This document shows, piece by piece, positions 27,325 through 36,033 of a DNA stretch of 64,000 nt. The DNA is taken from IMG/VR virus record IMGVR_UViG_3300008111_000006, positions 32,405-96,404 of that record; one strand, given 5' to 3'. Positions within the stretch are counted from its first letter, which is position 1; every line of letters begins with the position of its first letter. The position numbers and the translations under genes were made by a program. This DNA is from a virus. The notes under the pieces are model-generated. The model saw only the letters and a program-made list of their open reading frames with translations. It was not told the DNA's origin and ran no database searches.

Positions 27325-27846
27325 ATGAGTGAACATGATGTAACTAAAAAAATGTTAGATATCATAAGAGAATCTAAAGAAAATAGAAAAAATGTAATCA
27401 ATGAAAGTTTAAAAAGAAAAAGATTTTTATTTGAGGCAGACAATAAAGAAGATAGAGATTTAGATACTAGCGAACTTACTGAAGAAGAAAAAAAATTTAG
27501 AGACACTGTTTCACCTAGAGTTAAATTTAATAGATTTAAATTATATCCTAAAGCTCAGAATGTGGAATTTAGTGGTAAATTTACTGATAGTAACATTGAG
27601 TGGTTTTATTCTTTAGACGATACTAGAGGTGTTTATATTACTGCAGATTTATTACAGTTAAATGATCAAACATTACAACAAATACAAAAATTAGTTGCGT
27701 ATTACGAATCTTGGTCAAATGAATGGGCAACTAAAATTGCAGAAGAATATAAAAACGACAATAAAGACGAAGAAAACGCTGAGAAGGGTCCTGAAAATTT
27801 AGAAAATACTGAAGAGACTGAAGACGAAGAAGGTGGTGCGCTATAA
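27325..27846 (+). CDS. hypothetical acidic protein with INES/IRES leader motifs (173 aa)
   Basis: Not recognised. The first 35 residues contain two [I/L]-x-E-S sites (DIIRES, NVINES), then a charged region, a central alpha/beta segment (VEFSGKFTDSNIEWFYSLDD, residues about 82-101) and a very acidic tail. It overlaps the next gene by one base. The leader motif suggests prohead-protease processing and a virion location. Confidence 0.55.
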   Translation: MSEHDVTKKMLDIIRESKENRKNVINESLKRKRFLFEADNKEDRDLDTSELTEEEKKFRDTVSPRVKFNRFKLYPKAQNVEFSGKFTDSNIEWFYSLDDTRGVYITADLLQLNDQTLQQIQKLVAYYESWSNEWATKIAEEYKNDNKDEENAEKGPENLENTEETEDEEGGAL

Positions 27847-28631
27847 TGAAAAATTTTAAAGATATATTATTAATATCATTATCTATTGTTATAATAGTTT
27901 TATTGTTATTTGGTTGGGTAAAATATAATCAGATGCAAAAAGATTTGCGTGATGAGATAGATGGGGCAAATAAAGCCATATTAAGTATGGATAAAACCAC
28001 AAAAGAATCACAAGGACAATATGCAAAACTAATTAATTATTTTAATACTGAAAAAGATTTAAACCAACAGTTAAAAGAACAAAATGAGGGTTTATATAAG
28101 TTAATTAAAAAACAAGACGAAAGACTTCTAATGATAAATAATACAATAGTTACATTAGAAGATAAAATGATGGAAGGTTTTGGTAGTGTTAATAAAAATG
28201 ATACAAATAAAATAGATTTAAAATTAACTTACCCTTCTAAAGAAAATAGTTTTATCACTTGGAATGGTTACGTCAATAAAAAAACTGCCTTTTATAAGGG
28301 TGAATTTTCTTTTGGAAAATTACCATTACAAATTGTTTTAACTGAAACCCAAAGAGGAATATGGAAATCTAGATTAATCGGTCCTGAATGGTTAATTGTA
28401 GATTCTATGGATATAAATAGTCTACCGTTACCTACACCAGAAAAAGTAAGTAATTGGGGATTATTTTTTGGTGGAGGATACCAAAAAAGTTTTAGTGTTA
28501 ATATATCTAACGCATTTTCTTTATCGTTGGCTGCACAATATAGAAGACATATGTTAGTCTTTGATGCAACAACAAATATGCAATTAGGTTTAAGATATCT
28601 ATATAAAATAGAAAATTTTAAAAATAAATAA
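27846..28631 (+). CDS. membrane-anchored coiled-coil protein with a C-terminal beta domain (261 aa)
   Basis: One N-terminal span (ILLISLSIVIIVLLLFGWV, residues 7-25) is followed by a coiled coil (about 30-100) and a beta-rich C-terminal half ending in a barrel-like pattern (WGLFFGGGYQKSFSVNISNA). It is not recognised. The membrane anchor, coil and envelope-reaching domain, next to an amidase, are compatible with a spanin-like or envelope-spanning role. Confidence 0.6.
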   Translation: MKNFKDILLISLSIVIIVLLLFGWVKYNQMQKDLRDEIDGANKAILSMDKTTKESQGQYAKLINYFNTEKDLNQQLKEQNEGLYKLIKKQDERLLMINNTIVTLEDKMMEGFGSVNKNDTNKIDLKLTYPSKENSFITWNGYVNKKTAFYKGEFSFGKLPLQIVLTETQRGIWKSRLIGPEWLIVDSMDINSLPLPTPEKVSNWGLFFGGGYQKSFSVNISNAFSLSLAAQYRRHMLVFDATTNMQLGLRYLYKIENFKNK

Positions 28632-28652
28632 TCATAACTTTTAATTTTTTAT

Positions 28653-28663
28653 AATATTTATAT
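28653..28663 (+). promoter_or_regulatory. phage-type AATATTTATAT element
   Basis: A copy of the recurring element, ending 13 bases before the ATG at 28677. Confidence 0.4.
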
Positions 28664-28676
28664 AAAAACATTTTAT

Positions 28677-28937
28677 ATGGATAAAAATCGCTTGAGATAT
28701 ATTATTGAAGAATCGTTAACACAGACAGACGAAAATCAAATAGGGGTTTTGATAAGAAAAGAAATTAAAAAAGCTTTTGGGGATGATCTTGAAAAAAAAG
28801 TGATACAAATAATAAAAAAAGAACTAAAAGGTAAAGATCTAAGAAAAGATATTACTGATATTAACAAAGATGTTTTAGTTCAACTATACAAAGAATTGTG
28901 GACTAAAAGACAATTCTGGATAAGCTCAATAAAATAA
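28677..28937 (+). CDS. small lysine-rich protein with an IEES leader (86 aa)
   Basis: The N-terminus MDKNRLRYIIEESLTQ has the [I/L]-x-E-S motif. The rest is helical and basic (KKVIQIIKKELKGKDLRKDI) with a hydrophobic C-terminus. Similar small basic proteins appear in many myovirus internal-protein clusters, but no family is identified. Confidence 0.6.
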   Translation: MDKNRLRYIIEESLTQTDENQIGVLIRKEIKKAFGDDLEKKVIQIIKKELKGKDLRKDITDINKDVLVQLYKELWTKRQFWISSIK

Positions 28938-28942
28938 AAGGT

Positions 28943-30193
28943 ATGGATAAAATGATGAGTGATTATGAAAGGACTAAGAATGTTATTCTTTCGTGTAACA
29001 ATTTAGACCAATTAAAAGTTGCAGTTAAAATGTATAACCAATTAAATAAAAAACATTCATTATCGGATGATAAATTAGATAAATTAGAAAATCTAATTGG
29101 GTTAATGAGGATTAAATTTGGGGAACAAAATGTCGATGAAGGTATTTCTAATATTGGTAAGGAATTTAATAAGGCGGCAATGTCTACAGGTGTGCCAGAG
29201 TTAAAAAAAATTAGATTTAGTGAGTCAACTAAAAAACTTACCGAAAAAGATATTGCAGATTTACATAATAAAGATATAAAAGATATTAAGAGAGAAATAT
29301 CTATAGGTACTACTATTGAGATGGAACATACTGATGATAAAGAAGAGGCTAAAAAAATAGCGATGGAACATATAAAAGAAGTTCCTGACTATTACACCGA
29401 TTCTGAATATGGTATAATAGCGATAGAAGATAAACAAAAACAAAAAAGAAAAACTGTTAGAGTATCTAAAAAAGAAATGGATAGATTACATGATAAAGGT
29501 AAAATTACTGTAGATGGTGTTGAAATACGTTTTAATGAAAAAATAAATGAGGATTTGGATTTAAATGATATATCAAAAACATTAAGAGATCAATTAAGAA
29601 AAAAATCTGAAAAAAGATTTAGTAAAGATCAAATCTTTGATGTAATTAGACAAAGAAGAGAAGAAGAAGAACTAAGGAGAAAAAAGGAAATTGAAGACTT
29701 TAATAAATTTAAAGATGAAGAGTTTGAAGAAGTTGATGATGAAGATGAAAATGTAGATGAAGCAACAGGGGCATCCTCATCAGGATCTTTTGTTGGTAAA
29801 GCTGGTGGACCAATTAATAGGTTATTTAGTAAACAATCTGAAATGATTTCCGAAGATGAAGTAGTAAATTATTGTGATGAGTGTGATAGACTTAAAGAAC
29901 ATTGTATTTGTGATGATAGTTCAGTTGATGAAGCGACAGGGGCATCTTCAAATGCGACATATGCGACATCACCTTGGGGAAAAAGTAAATTTATGTTGAC
30001 AGATAAAGGTCCTGGTAAAGTGCCAGTTAAAACAACACAACCAGATATGTCAAATTTAGGGTATCAAAAAGTTAGGGTAAAGGAAAAATGTAAAACCTTT
30101 CCTTACTGTAACGAAGATCCTAATGCGATAGGATTTTACAATGAAAGTAGAGTAATTAAAAAAATAAAAAAAGGTAATTTAAAATTAAAGTAA
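28943..30193 (+). CDS. virion-associated protein with a DUF5661-like segment and repeated DEATGASS motifs (416 aa)
   Basis: Residues about 110-155 (GTTIEMEHTDDKEEAKKIAM then EHIKEVPDYYT) resemble DUF5661, common in phages. The motif VDEATGASS appears twice (near residues 271 and 331), each time followed by a Ser/Gly/Ala-rich stretch, separated by an acidic coiled segment and a small cysteine cluster (YCDECDRLKEHCIC). The repeats may be prohead-protease or linker sites. The C-terminus is strongly basic. A scaffold or internal head role is inferred from composition and neighbours. Confidence 0.6.
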   Translation: MDKMMSDYERTKNVILSCNNLDQLKVAVKMYNQLNKKHSLSDDKLDKLENLIGLMRIKFGEQNVDEGISNIGKEFNKAAMSTGVPELKKIRFSESTKKLTEKDIADLHNKDIKDIKREISIGTTIEMEHTDDKEEAKKIAMEHIKEVPDYYTDSEYGIIAIEDKQKQKRKTVRVSKKEMDRLHDKGKITVDGVEIRFNEKINEDLDLNDISKTLRDQLRKKSEKRFSKDQIFDVIRQRREEEELRRKKEIEDFNKFKDEEFEEVDDEDENVDEATGASSSGSFVGKAGGPINRLFSKQSEMISEDEVVNYCDECDRLKEHCICDDSSVDEATGASSNATYATSPWGKSKFMLTDKGPGKVPVKTTQPDMSNLGYQKVRVKEKCKTFPYCNEDPNAIGFYNESRVIKKIKKGNLKLK

Positions 30194-30194
30194 A

Positions 30195-30836
30195 ATGGGA
30201 AGAATTGGTAAAATAAAAAGAGATTTAATAATGGAAGCTAATAAAAAATTATTAAATGAGTCAGAAGTGGGCATAGATTTATCTACATGTCATTGGTTTT
30301 TTATGAATGTAACTTTTTTAGACGGTAAATTAGGTGAATTACATTTAACTCAAAAAGATAAAGGATTTTGGTATCTAAAAAAATACACTAATCAAAAAAA
30401 TGTTAATGATTTTACTCAAGATACCATAGAAGTACCTCAAGAAAGTGAAATTGAGGTATATTGGGATAAAGATAAAGGAAGAATAGAATTAGTAGGTAAA
30501 AGTTTAGATGGTTTAGACGCATACAATAAAATACTTCGAGGGAATAATGACAAATATTCGGGTAAATTAATTTATGCTACTGAACAACCATCTGATAAAT
30601 ATGGTTTTAATAAAGATTATCAGTATTTACGTTTTGCTAATGTTAAATTAGTTGAGTCTAGTAAATTGCTAGCTTGGAAAAAAGATGAAGTTAAAATGGA
30701 AAACGGCGCAATACTTAATGATAGTAGTTATTTTGTTAAAAACAATTTATTCGGTAAACCAACATATTATTATATTACGATAAATCAAGAGGATCAATAT
30801 AATGATTTGTTAAAACCGTGTGAAAATTATAAATAA
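30195..30836 (+). CDS. candidate internal head protein, leader paralogue 1 (213 aa)
   Basis: The first 23 residues (IKRDLIMEANKKLLNES at the core) are almost identical to those of the gene at 31358, while the rest is unrelated. The leader has two [I/L]-x-E-[A/S] sites (IMEA, LNES), like T4 capsid-targeting peptides. The body is a compact alpha/beta domain with no recognised motif. It starts 1 base after the preceding stop. Confidence 0.6.
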   Translation: MGRIGKIKRDLIMEANKKLLNESEVGIDLSTCHWFFMNVTFLDGKLGELHLTQKDKGFWYLKKYTNQKNVNDFTQDTIEVPQESEIEVYWDKDKGRIELVGKSLDGLDAYNKILRGNNDKYSGKLIYATEQPSDKYGFNKDYQYLRFANVKLVESSKLLAWKKDEVKMENGAILNDSSYFVKNNLFGKPTYYYITINQEDQYNDLLKPCENYK

Positions 30837-30839
30837 AAG

Positions 30840-31253
30840 TTAATAATATTCAACTAGAACTAACGTTGTAACACCATCTTTATAGAAGTACTCTAAGTCA
30901 AATAGACTATGAGGTAGTTTGTTTTTACTAATATTTTTTTGCATACATTCTATTTGCTTGTCTCTATCATTTACAAAGTAAACTTTTCGTGAATAGTAAT
31001 CCCATCCGTTCTTATGACAAACATAAATTAAGTCAGTAGGGTACATCCATTGGATACTATCCGTATTTACGCCTATAGAACTGAATAATTCATTTACCAG
31101 AGAGTCACAAGTGTCATCCAAATGATCGATATACCATTCATAAACTCCTTCATTGGATTTTGCCCTAAGAGGAACGTCAAAGTCATATTGTCTTTGAGAA
31201 AATACACTTAAAGTTGTAAGTGTTAATAGTGAAGTTAAAATTAAAGTTTTCAT
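30840..31253 (-). CDS. exported protein with an N-terminal signal peptide (137 aa)
   Basis: The start at 31253 gives a clean signal peptide (MKTLILTSLLTLTTLSVFSQ) with likely cleavage after FSQ. The mature part is about 117 residues, acidic, with one cysteine pair, and not recognised. It is antisense to its neighbours and reads out of the duplicated divergent module at 31251-31345, which holds Bacteroidetes-type -7 boxes on this strand. It is likely an early-expressed cell-envelope modifier, by inference. Confidence 0.65.
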   Translation of the reverse strand: MKTLILTSLLTLTTLSVFSQRQYDFDVPLRAKSNEGVYEWYIDHLDDTCDSLVNELFSSIGVNTDSIQWMYPTDLIYVCHKNGWDYYSRKVYFVNDRDKQIECMQKNISKNKLPHSLFDLEYFYKDGVTTLVLVEYY

Positions 31254-31345
31254 AGTGTTTGATTTTATATAAACAAATATAATACAAATATTTTTATCTG
31301 CCAAAATTTTATATGGAAAAGTGATATTTATTAATAAAAAACTAA
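31251..31345. repeat. divergent promoter module, copy 1
   Basis: Nearly identical to 32220-32313 over about 93 bases (roughly nine differences). Toward the minus strand it has TATATTTG-like boxes ahead of an exported-protein gene. Toward the plus strand it has GATATTTATTAATAA ahead of a leader-bearing gene. Confidence 0.7.
31323..31333 (+). promoter_or_regulatory. phage-type GATATTTATTA element
   Basis: The plus-strand element of the duplicated module; ends 24 bases before the ATG at 31358. Confidence 0.45.
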
Positions 31346-31357
31346 AATTAAGATATT

Positions 31358-31888
31358 ATGGGTAGAATTGAAAAACAAAAAAGAGAAATGATAATGGAGG
31401 CGAATATGAGATTATTAAATGAGAGTGACATATCAATAGCCGAACCTGAAATGAATAATGCAACAGTTTCTAAAACTAGTGTAGGAGGATTATCTTTAGA
31501 ATGTGTTAAAATAAATGAAACAGATCCTAGAAATTCAGAATTTTCATACGCAGGACCATATCCTTGGGATTTAGTAGAATATAGTAAAGATTCTAGACCA
31601 GTTAAAATTTTTCTTTATAGAGATAAACCTAGAGATGTAGTGTATGGTGGATCGAATGAGGCAGAAATGACTCTTCACTTTGAAGAGATTACTGATAGGG
31701 TACTTAGAAATTTTTTAGGTATGAATAAAAAATATATTATGGCAACAAATAATGCGCCTGGAGTCACTGGACCACAATATTGTAGAGTAGACGGTAATAT
31801 GGATAAAGATTGGGATGAAAACTTCTTTAGTTATCAGAATAATGGTAATGTTATAGAACCATATCCTGATTTTTCACAATTTAAATAA
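31358..31888 (+). CDS. candidate internal head protein, leader paralogue 2 (176 aa)
   Basis: The N-terminus (KREMIMEANMRLLNES core) matches the gene at 30195 for 23 residues, then diverges completely. The body (residues 30-176) is beta-rich with FSYAGPYPWDLVEYSKDSRP near residue 48 and is not recognised. A shared leader on different bodies is the expected pattern for a targeting peptide. A terminator follows at 31903. Confidence 0.6.
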   Translation: MGRIEKQKREMIMEANMRLLNESDISIAEPEMNNATVSKTSVGGLSLECVKINETDPRNSEFSYAGPYPWDLVEYSKDSRPVKIFLYRDKPRDVVYGGSNEAEMTLHFEEITDRVLRNFLGMNKKYIMATNNAPGVTGPQYCRVDGNMDKDWDENFFSYQNNGNVIEPYPDFSQFK

Positions 31889-31902
31889 AATGGATATAAA
31901 AT

Positions 31903-31930
31903 AAAAAAGGGGTTTTAAACCCCTTTTTTT
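31903..31930. terminator. bidirectional terminator between convergent genes
   Basis: AAAAAAGGGG/CCCCTTTTTT stem with loop TTTTAAA; it can serve the plus gene ending at 31888 and the minus gene ending at 31929. Confidence 0.8.
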
Positions 31931-32222
31931 AATTTGTCTTTTTATAATCGATAGTATCTACTAAATTCTTTACTTCTTTTTCAGAGAAAGAACCACTGGA
32001 TCTCCATTTTTGTTGTTCTTCTTCAGGTAGACTCATTAAAAAATATGCAAATGCCCTTTGTCTTGGGTTGTAGCCTGGTTCTTGTGTACTATCAGCGACA
32101 ACAACATTGTTACTGATTTCGTAATTCTTATTAGTATTAGATAAAACTTTTTTAGAATTTCCACAACTAACGAGTAGAATAGTTATATAAACGACTCCGA
32201 TAATTAAAATTAAATTTTTCAT
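31929..32222 (-). CDS. small lipoprotein (97 aa)
   Basis: The start at 32222 gives a lipoprotein signal (MKNLILIIGVVYITILLVSC then GNS) with lipobox LVSC. The mature part is about 76 residues, polar, ending in a lysine-rich tail. It uses the same upstream module as the exported protein at 30840-31253. A surface lipoprotein in a phage suggests superinfection exclusion or envelope change, by inference. Confidence 0.7.
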   Translation of the reverse strand: MKNLILIIGVVYITILLVSCGNSKKVLSNTNKNYEISNNVVVADSTQEPGYNPRQRAFAYFLMSLPEEEQQKWRSSGSFSEKEVKNLVDTIDYKKTN

Positions 32223-32313
32223 AGTGTTTGATTTTATATATACGAATATAATATAAATATTTTTGTCTACCAAAATTTTTTAAAAAAAAGTGATATTTAT
32301 TAATAAAAAAGAA
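32220..32313. repeat. divergent promoter module, copy 2
   Basis: Second copy of the module at 31251-31345, again with an exported-protein gene on one side and an [I/L]-x-E leader gene on the other. Confidence 0.7.
32292..32302 (+). promoter_or_regulatory. phage-type GATATTTATTA element
   Basis: The plus-strand element of copy 2; ends 12 bases before the ATG at 32315. Confidence 0.45.
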
Positions 32314-32314
32314 A

Positions 32315-33151
32315 ATGGAAAGAAGATTCTTAACTAAAAAAACCAAAATTACTATAACAGAAAATAAAAGTGTTCCTGGTTTAAACACTGCGATGGATAA
32401 TAGATCTAAAAGTGGTGAATTTAATTCTGACTCATTAAAAGATTTTAATAAAAAAATATCTGATTATTATCAATTCGATAATAAAGATGATTTTAAAACA
32501 CCTAAATATAATAGATCTGAATACGAAGAGGCTTACGAAATAGAAGATTTAGGTGCTGGTAAAATGTCTGGTTTAAAATATGATAATGAAGAAACAGAAG
32601 TATTTAAATCCTTTACTGAAAGAATGAATAAATTAAATGATAATTCAGAATACGATAAAGAATTTGGTACGTATGATGGTTTTGGTGAAGGGGAAAAAGA
32701 AGATGATACGTATGATACATTAAAAGATAATAGTGAAAAATATATTAAACATAAGTACGAAAAACCAGAGGAGTATCACTATACACCAAAAGTTAGAGTA
32801 ACAAACGAATCTAAAACAAATAAAATGAAAAGATTAAATTTTAAAAATGAGTTTACATCTGAATATGATATGAAAAAACTTATTCCTGAACATTATAAAT
32901 ATGATGGTCACGTATTTTTAATGGATGACGGTAACCAAACTTATAAAGTTAGATGGGACGATTCAATTAATGAAGGTACGGTTATGTCTTATAAAAATAA
33001 GACTATGATTAATGAAGATATGAATAAGATGAAAAAATTATTCAGTTATTCTTATGAAGATTCTATGGGTAAAACAAATAACTATAGTGAAGAAACTAAT
33101 AAGTTTAAAACTTTATTTGAATCAACAAAAAAGGGTAAAAATATCATTTAA
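32315..33151 (+). CDS. hypothetical charged protein with an ITEN leader (278 aa)
   Basis: Not recognised. The N-terminus MERRFLTKKTKITITENKS carries an I-T-E site. The remainder is highly charged and tyrosine/asparagine-rich, with little hydrophobic core until residues 195-220 (MKKLIPEHYKYDGHVFLMDD). It is probably extended or disordered. A terminator follows at 33172. Confidence 0.55.
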   Translation: MERRFLTKKTKITITENKSVPGLNTAMDNRSKSGEFNSDSLKDFNKKISDYYQFDNKDDFKTPKYNRSEYEEAYEIEDLGAGKMSGLKYDNEETEVFKSFTERMNKLNDNSEYDKEFGTYDGFGEGEKEDDTYDTLKDNSEKYIKHKYEKPEEYHYTPKVRVTNESKTNKMKRLNFKNEFTSEYDMKKLIPEHYKYDGHVFLMDDGNQTYKVRWDDSINEGTVMSYKNKTMINEDMNKMKKLFSYSYEDSMGKTNNYSEETNKFKTLFESTKKGKNII

Positions 33152-33171
33152 ATATAAAAAATTAAATATAG

Positions 33172-33200
33172 AAAAGGTGTCTAATGTGGACACCTTTTTT
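33172..33200 (+). terminator. Rho-independent terminator
   Basis: AAAAGGTGTC/GACACCTTTT stem with loop TAATGTG and a T tract. Confidence 0.8.
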
Positions 33201-33209
33201 GTTTTATAT

Positions 33210-33220
33210 AATATTTATTA
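33210..33220 (+). promoter_or_regulatory. phage-type AATATTTATTA element
   Basis: Ends 2 bases before the ATG at 33223, so it would overlap any ribosome-binding region. Confidence 0.4.
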
Positions 33221-33222
33221 TT

Positions 33223-33975
33223 ATGAAGTTTAAAAATTTAATAACGGAATCTATTATAGATACATTAAAATTATCTAAAGAAGAAAAGGCAATTCTAAAA
33301 ACTTTTAATATTGTTGACGGTGATAAAAACACTTACTCATCAGGAACTTTTGATTTGACTGACGGAGAAAAAATAATTAAAGTTTCTGATATGACAGGTG
33401 TAAATGATTTAGATAAATTATATACTTTATATAAATTTTTTAAAAAATATAAAGATATTTTGTTTAAAGATGAGGTGGGAGGAATCCAGTATGGTAGTAT
33501 AGATACAAAAGATTATGAGATATTATCTCCACTATTTTTAAAATATTTTTATGATAATTTTAATGGTAATACACTATTAAATGTTGATGGTGGTGAGTGG
33601 AAAGTGACTACTATGTATGATATGGAGGAACAAATGGCAGAAGAAGATTATTCGATATTTGTTTATCTATCCTCTGAAACTTTACCACAAGTATCATTAT
33701 TTAGTGGTATTTATAAAGGAGATAAAGAAGGTATAGGTTGGGACTTAATAGCTCAAGATGAAGATCTATCAGTTTTTAACGCAGAAAAGATAAAAAAGAA
33801 AGGTAAGTATGAAGAAATATTAGGTGGTGGGATTATTGACATACCCACACCAAAAAACCTTTCAAAAACAGAGATGGATAAGTACTTCCGTTTATTATTT
33901 TTAAATTTAGAAGATGGTATTTTAGATCAAATGTGGATAATTGAGGATTTTATGGAATATAAGACAAATAATTAA
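33223..33975 (+). CDS. hypothetical protein with an LITES leader (250 aa)
   Basis: The ATG at 33223 follows the AATATTTATTA element directly and gives the leader MKFKNLITESIIDT, a close match in length and form to T4 internal-protein capsid-targeting peptides. The body is acidic alpha/beta with no recognised motif; the segment EYEILSPLFLKYF-like near residue 95 is hydrophobic. It is probably packaged or head-associated, by inference. Confidence 0.6.
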   Translation: MKFKNLITESIIDTLKLSKEEKAILKTFNIVDGDKNTYSSGTFDLTDGEKIIKVSDMTGVNDLDKLYTLYKFFKKYKDILFKDEVGGIQYGSIDTKDYEILSPLFLKYFYDNFNGNTLLNVDGGEWKVTTMYDMEEQMAEEDYSIFVYLSSETLPQVSLFSGIYKGDKEGIGWDLIAQDEDLSVFNAEKIKKKGKYEEILGGGIIDIPTPKNLSKTEMDKYFRLLFLNLEDGILDQMWIIEDFMEYKTNN

Positions 33976-33991
33976 AATTAATAATAAATTT

Positions 33992-34597
33992 ATGTACACA
34001 AGAGAACAAATAAAATCAGCCGTTGAAAAGAAAGGCTACAAATGGTTTAATGACGATGCAAATAAATCCTATGATGTAAATATCGTAGGTATTAGAAATA
34101 GTTCCCCATCAGTTTACAAAAAAGTGACTAACGTATTTGACGATTATATTACTATATCTTTTAAAGATGAAAAAGGTGTGTGGCAATTTTATTGTTGGCA
34201 AGCAACTTGTGATCCAGGAAAAAAAGGTGTACAACAATTCCATAATAAAAAAGGTGTTGCTAGATTAGTTACTGGACAATATAGAACTGTGTGGGCGGTA
34301 GATAAACATCAGGGTAAATATGATGCACTATGTCAAAGATTGGGTAATGTTACAGTTTGGAGAGATGGTAACAAAGATCTTGTTTTTGATGAGGTGGTAA
34401 AAGATACTGGTATGTTTGGTATTAATATACACAAAGCGGGACAAGATTCTACTTGGGTAGAAAATTGGTCGGAAGGGTGTCAAGTGTTTAAAAGAGTAAA
34501 AGATTTTGATGAGTTTATGAAAATATGTAAGAAGGCGGTTAAAATTTATGGTAATAAATTTTCTTACACTTTATTAGAATCTACTGATATAAAATAA
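33992..34597 (+). CDS. L,D-transpeptidase/carboxypeptidase-like protein (201 aa)
   Basis: The C-terminal motif FGINIHKAG followed by WSEGCQVFKRVKDFDEF matches the His and S-x-G-C arrangement of YkuD-type and related phage wall enzymes, which act on the peptide stem of peptidoglycan. The cysteine nucleophile is present near residue 165. The ATG at 33992 is preferred; an upstream in-frame ATG lies inside the preceding gene. It stands 12 bases before a second amidase gene. Confidence 0.65.
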   Translation: MYTREQIKSAVEKKGYKWFNDDANKSYDVNIVGIRNSSPSVYKKVTNVFDDYITISFKDEKGVWQFYCWQATCDPGKKGVQQFHNKKGVARLVTGQYRTVWAVDKHQGKYDALCQRLGNVTVWRDGNKDLVFDEVVKDTGMFGINIHKAGQDSTWVENWSEGCQVFKRVKDFDEFMKICKKAVKIYGNKFSYTLLESTDIK

Positions 34598-34609
34598 AAA
34601 TAAAAAGTT

Positions 34610-35500
34610 ATGTTATTAAAATTAGGTAGTAAAAGTGAGGATGTTAAAATCCTACAAAGATTTTTAAAATTAAAAGATGATGGTTCTTTTGGGTCAAAAA
34701 CTGAATCTGCAGTTAAAAAGTGGCAAAAAGAAAATAAGTTAAAAGATGATGGTATTGTTGGACCTAAAACTTGGGTCGCAATGGGATTAGATCAATTAGT
34801 AACTACAGATAATAGCGAAAGATTAAATGAATCTACAAATGGTTTAGTGGTTGAGCAATATTTTTTACCTAAAGGAGAATATTTGGTTGGCCCAACTAAC
34901 AAAGAATATGTTTTTTTACACCATACTGCTGGTGGACATAATCCTTATCAAGTTGTTGATATGTGGGGAAGAGATACTAGAGGTAAAATTGCTACTGAAT
35001 TTATTTTAGGTGGACAAAGTGCTGCGGGTAATAATACTAAATTTGATGGTAAGTTAATCCAATGTATGCCGACTGGTTCATATGGATGGCATTTAGGTGA
35101 TAATGGATCACAACATATGCATTCACATTCAGTAGGTATTGAAGTTTGTAATTTTGGTTATGTAGTAAATGGGAAGACATATGCTAACACAATTGTTGAT
35201 AAATCACAAATAGTCACATTATCTCAACCATTTAGAGGACATAAAGATTGGCAACGATATTCAGATAAACAAATTGAAGTTTTAAAACAATGGATTCTTT
35301 TTGTTGCGGATAGAGATAATATTGACGTAAGAAAAGGTTTGGTTGAGGAAATTAGAAAAAATGGTGCTAAAGGTTTTGAATTTAACGATAACGCTTATTA
35401 TGGTAGAGTAAAAGGTATGTGGACGCATACAAATACTAGAAAAGATAAAGTGGATATGTTTCCACAACAGGAATTAATTGATATGTTATTATCTTTATAA
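34610..35500 (+). CDS. endolysin: peptidoglycan-binding domain plus zinc amidase (296 aa)
   Basis: Residues 1-60 are a PG_binding_1 domain (LGSKSEDVKILQRFLKL, DDGIVGPKTWVAMG). A linker containing RLNES leads to an amidase domain from residue 85: VFLHHTAGG (zinc His), YGWHLGDNG, SVGIEVCNFG and a late GHKDW His. It should cut the amide between muramic acid and L-alanine. The linker LNES is another possible prohead-protease site, so it could be virion-borne instead of a lysis enzyme. Both are open. Confidence 0.82.
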   Translation: MLLKLGSKSEDVKILQRFLKLKDDGSFGSKTESAVKKWQKENKLKDDGIVGPKTWVAMGLDQLVTTDNSERLNESTNGLVVEQYFLPKGEYLVGPTNKEYVFLHHTAGGHNPYQVVDMWGRDTRGKIATEFILGGQSAAGNNTKFDGKLIQCMPTGSYGWHLGDNGSQHMHSHSVGIEVCNFGYVVNGKTYANTIVDKSQIVTLSQPFRGHKDWQRYSDKQIEVLKQWILFVADRDNIDVRKGLVEEIRKNGAKGFEFNDNAYYGRVKGMWTHTNTRKDKVDMFPQQELIDMLLSL

Positions 35501-35527
35501 TTTCTTAAATTACATTATTATTGTTTT

Positions 35528-35995
35528 ATGGATAGTTTTGAATTTATTAGTTATATGATTGATCCTCTAACAAACGAGCAAATGAATCTTTTGTATAAAG
35601 CAAATGACGTAAAATATGATAAATGTAATTTGTATTACGATGTAATTAAAACATTGAACAAATTAATTGTTGACACATACTTAGGTGATGAATACATTAC
35701 CAATGAGGAACAAAAAATAGAACACTATAATTGGTGTTTTAATACGGTTATAGAAAATTTTAAGAAGGAAAAGATAATCTTTGGGAATATTAATGATTTA
35801 AAAGAATATTTTTTCTTTTTTTATGATGAGTTGTTTTATAAAGATAAACATAAGAATATAGAAAAAATTGATAATCTACCAGAACTTTCTTTTAAATTTT
35901 ATAGGTTGAAGTCTAGATCAGATATGGATATTATGATAGAACTTTACAAATTATTTGAAAAAAGTTTAAACGAAAAAATAAAAAATAAGGTTTAG
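35528..35995 (+). CDS. hypothetical protein (155 aa)
   Basis: Not recognised. It is helical, lysine- and aromatic-rich, with no signal peptide or metal motif. It ends 38 bases before the next probable ATG. Confidence 0.6.
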   Translation: MDSFEFISYMIDPLTNEQMNLLYKANDVKYDKCNLYYDVIKTLNKLIVDTYLGDEYITNEEQKIEHYNWCFNTVIENFKKEKIIFGNINDLKEYFFFFYDELFYKDKHKNIEKIDNLPELSFKFYRLKSRSDMDIMIELYKLFEKSLNEKIKNKV

Positions 35996-36033
35996 TATTG
36001 ATTTTTTTACTTTTTTTCATTATATTGGTTCAT

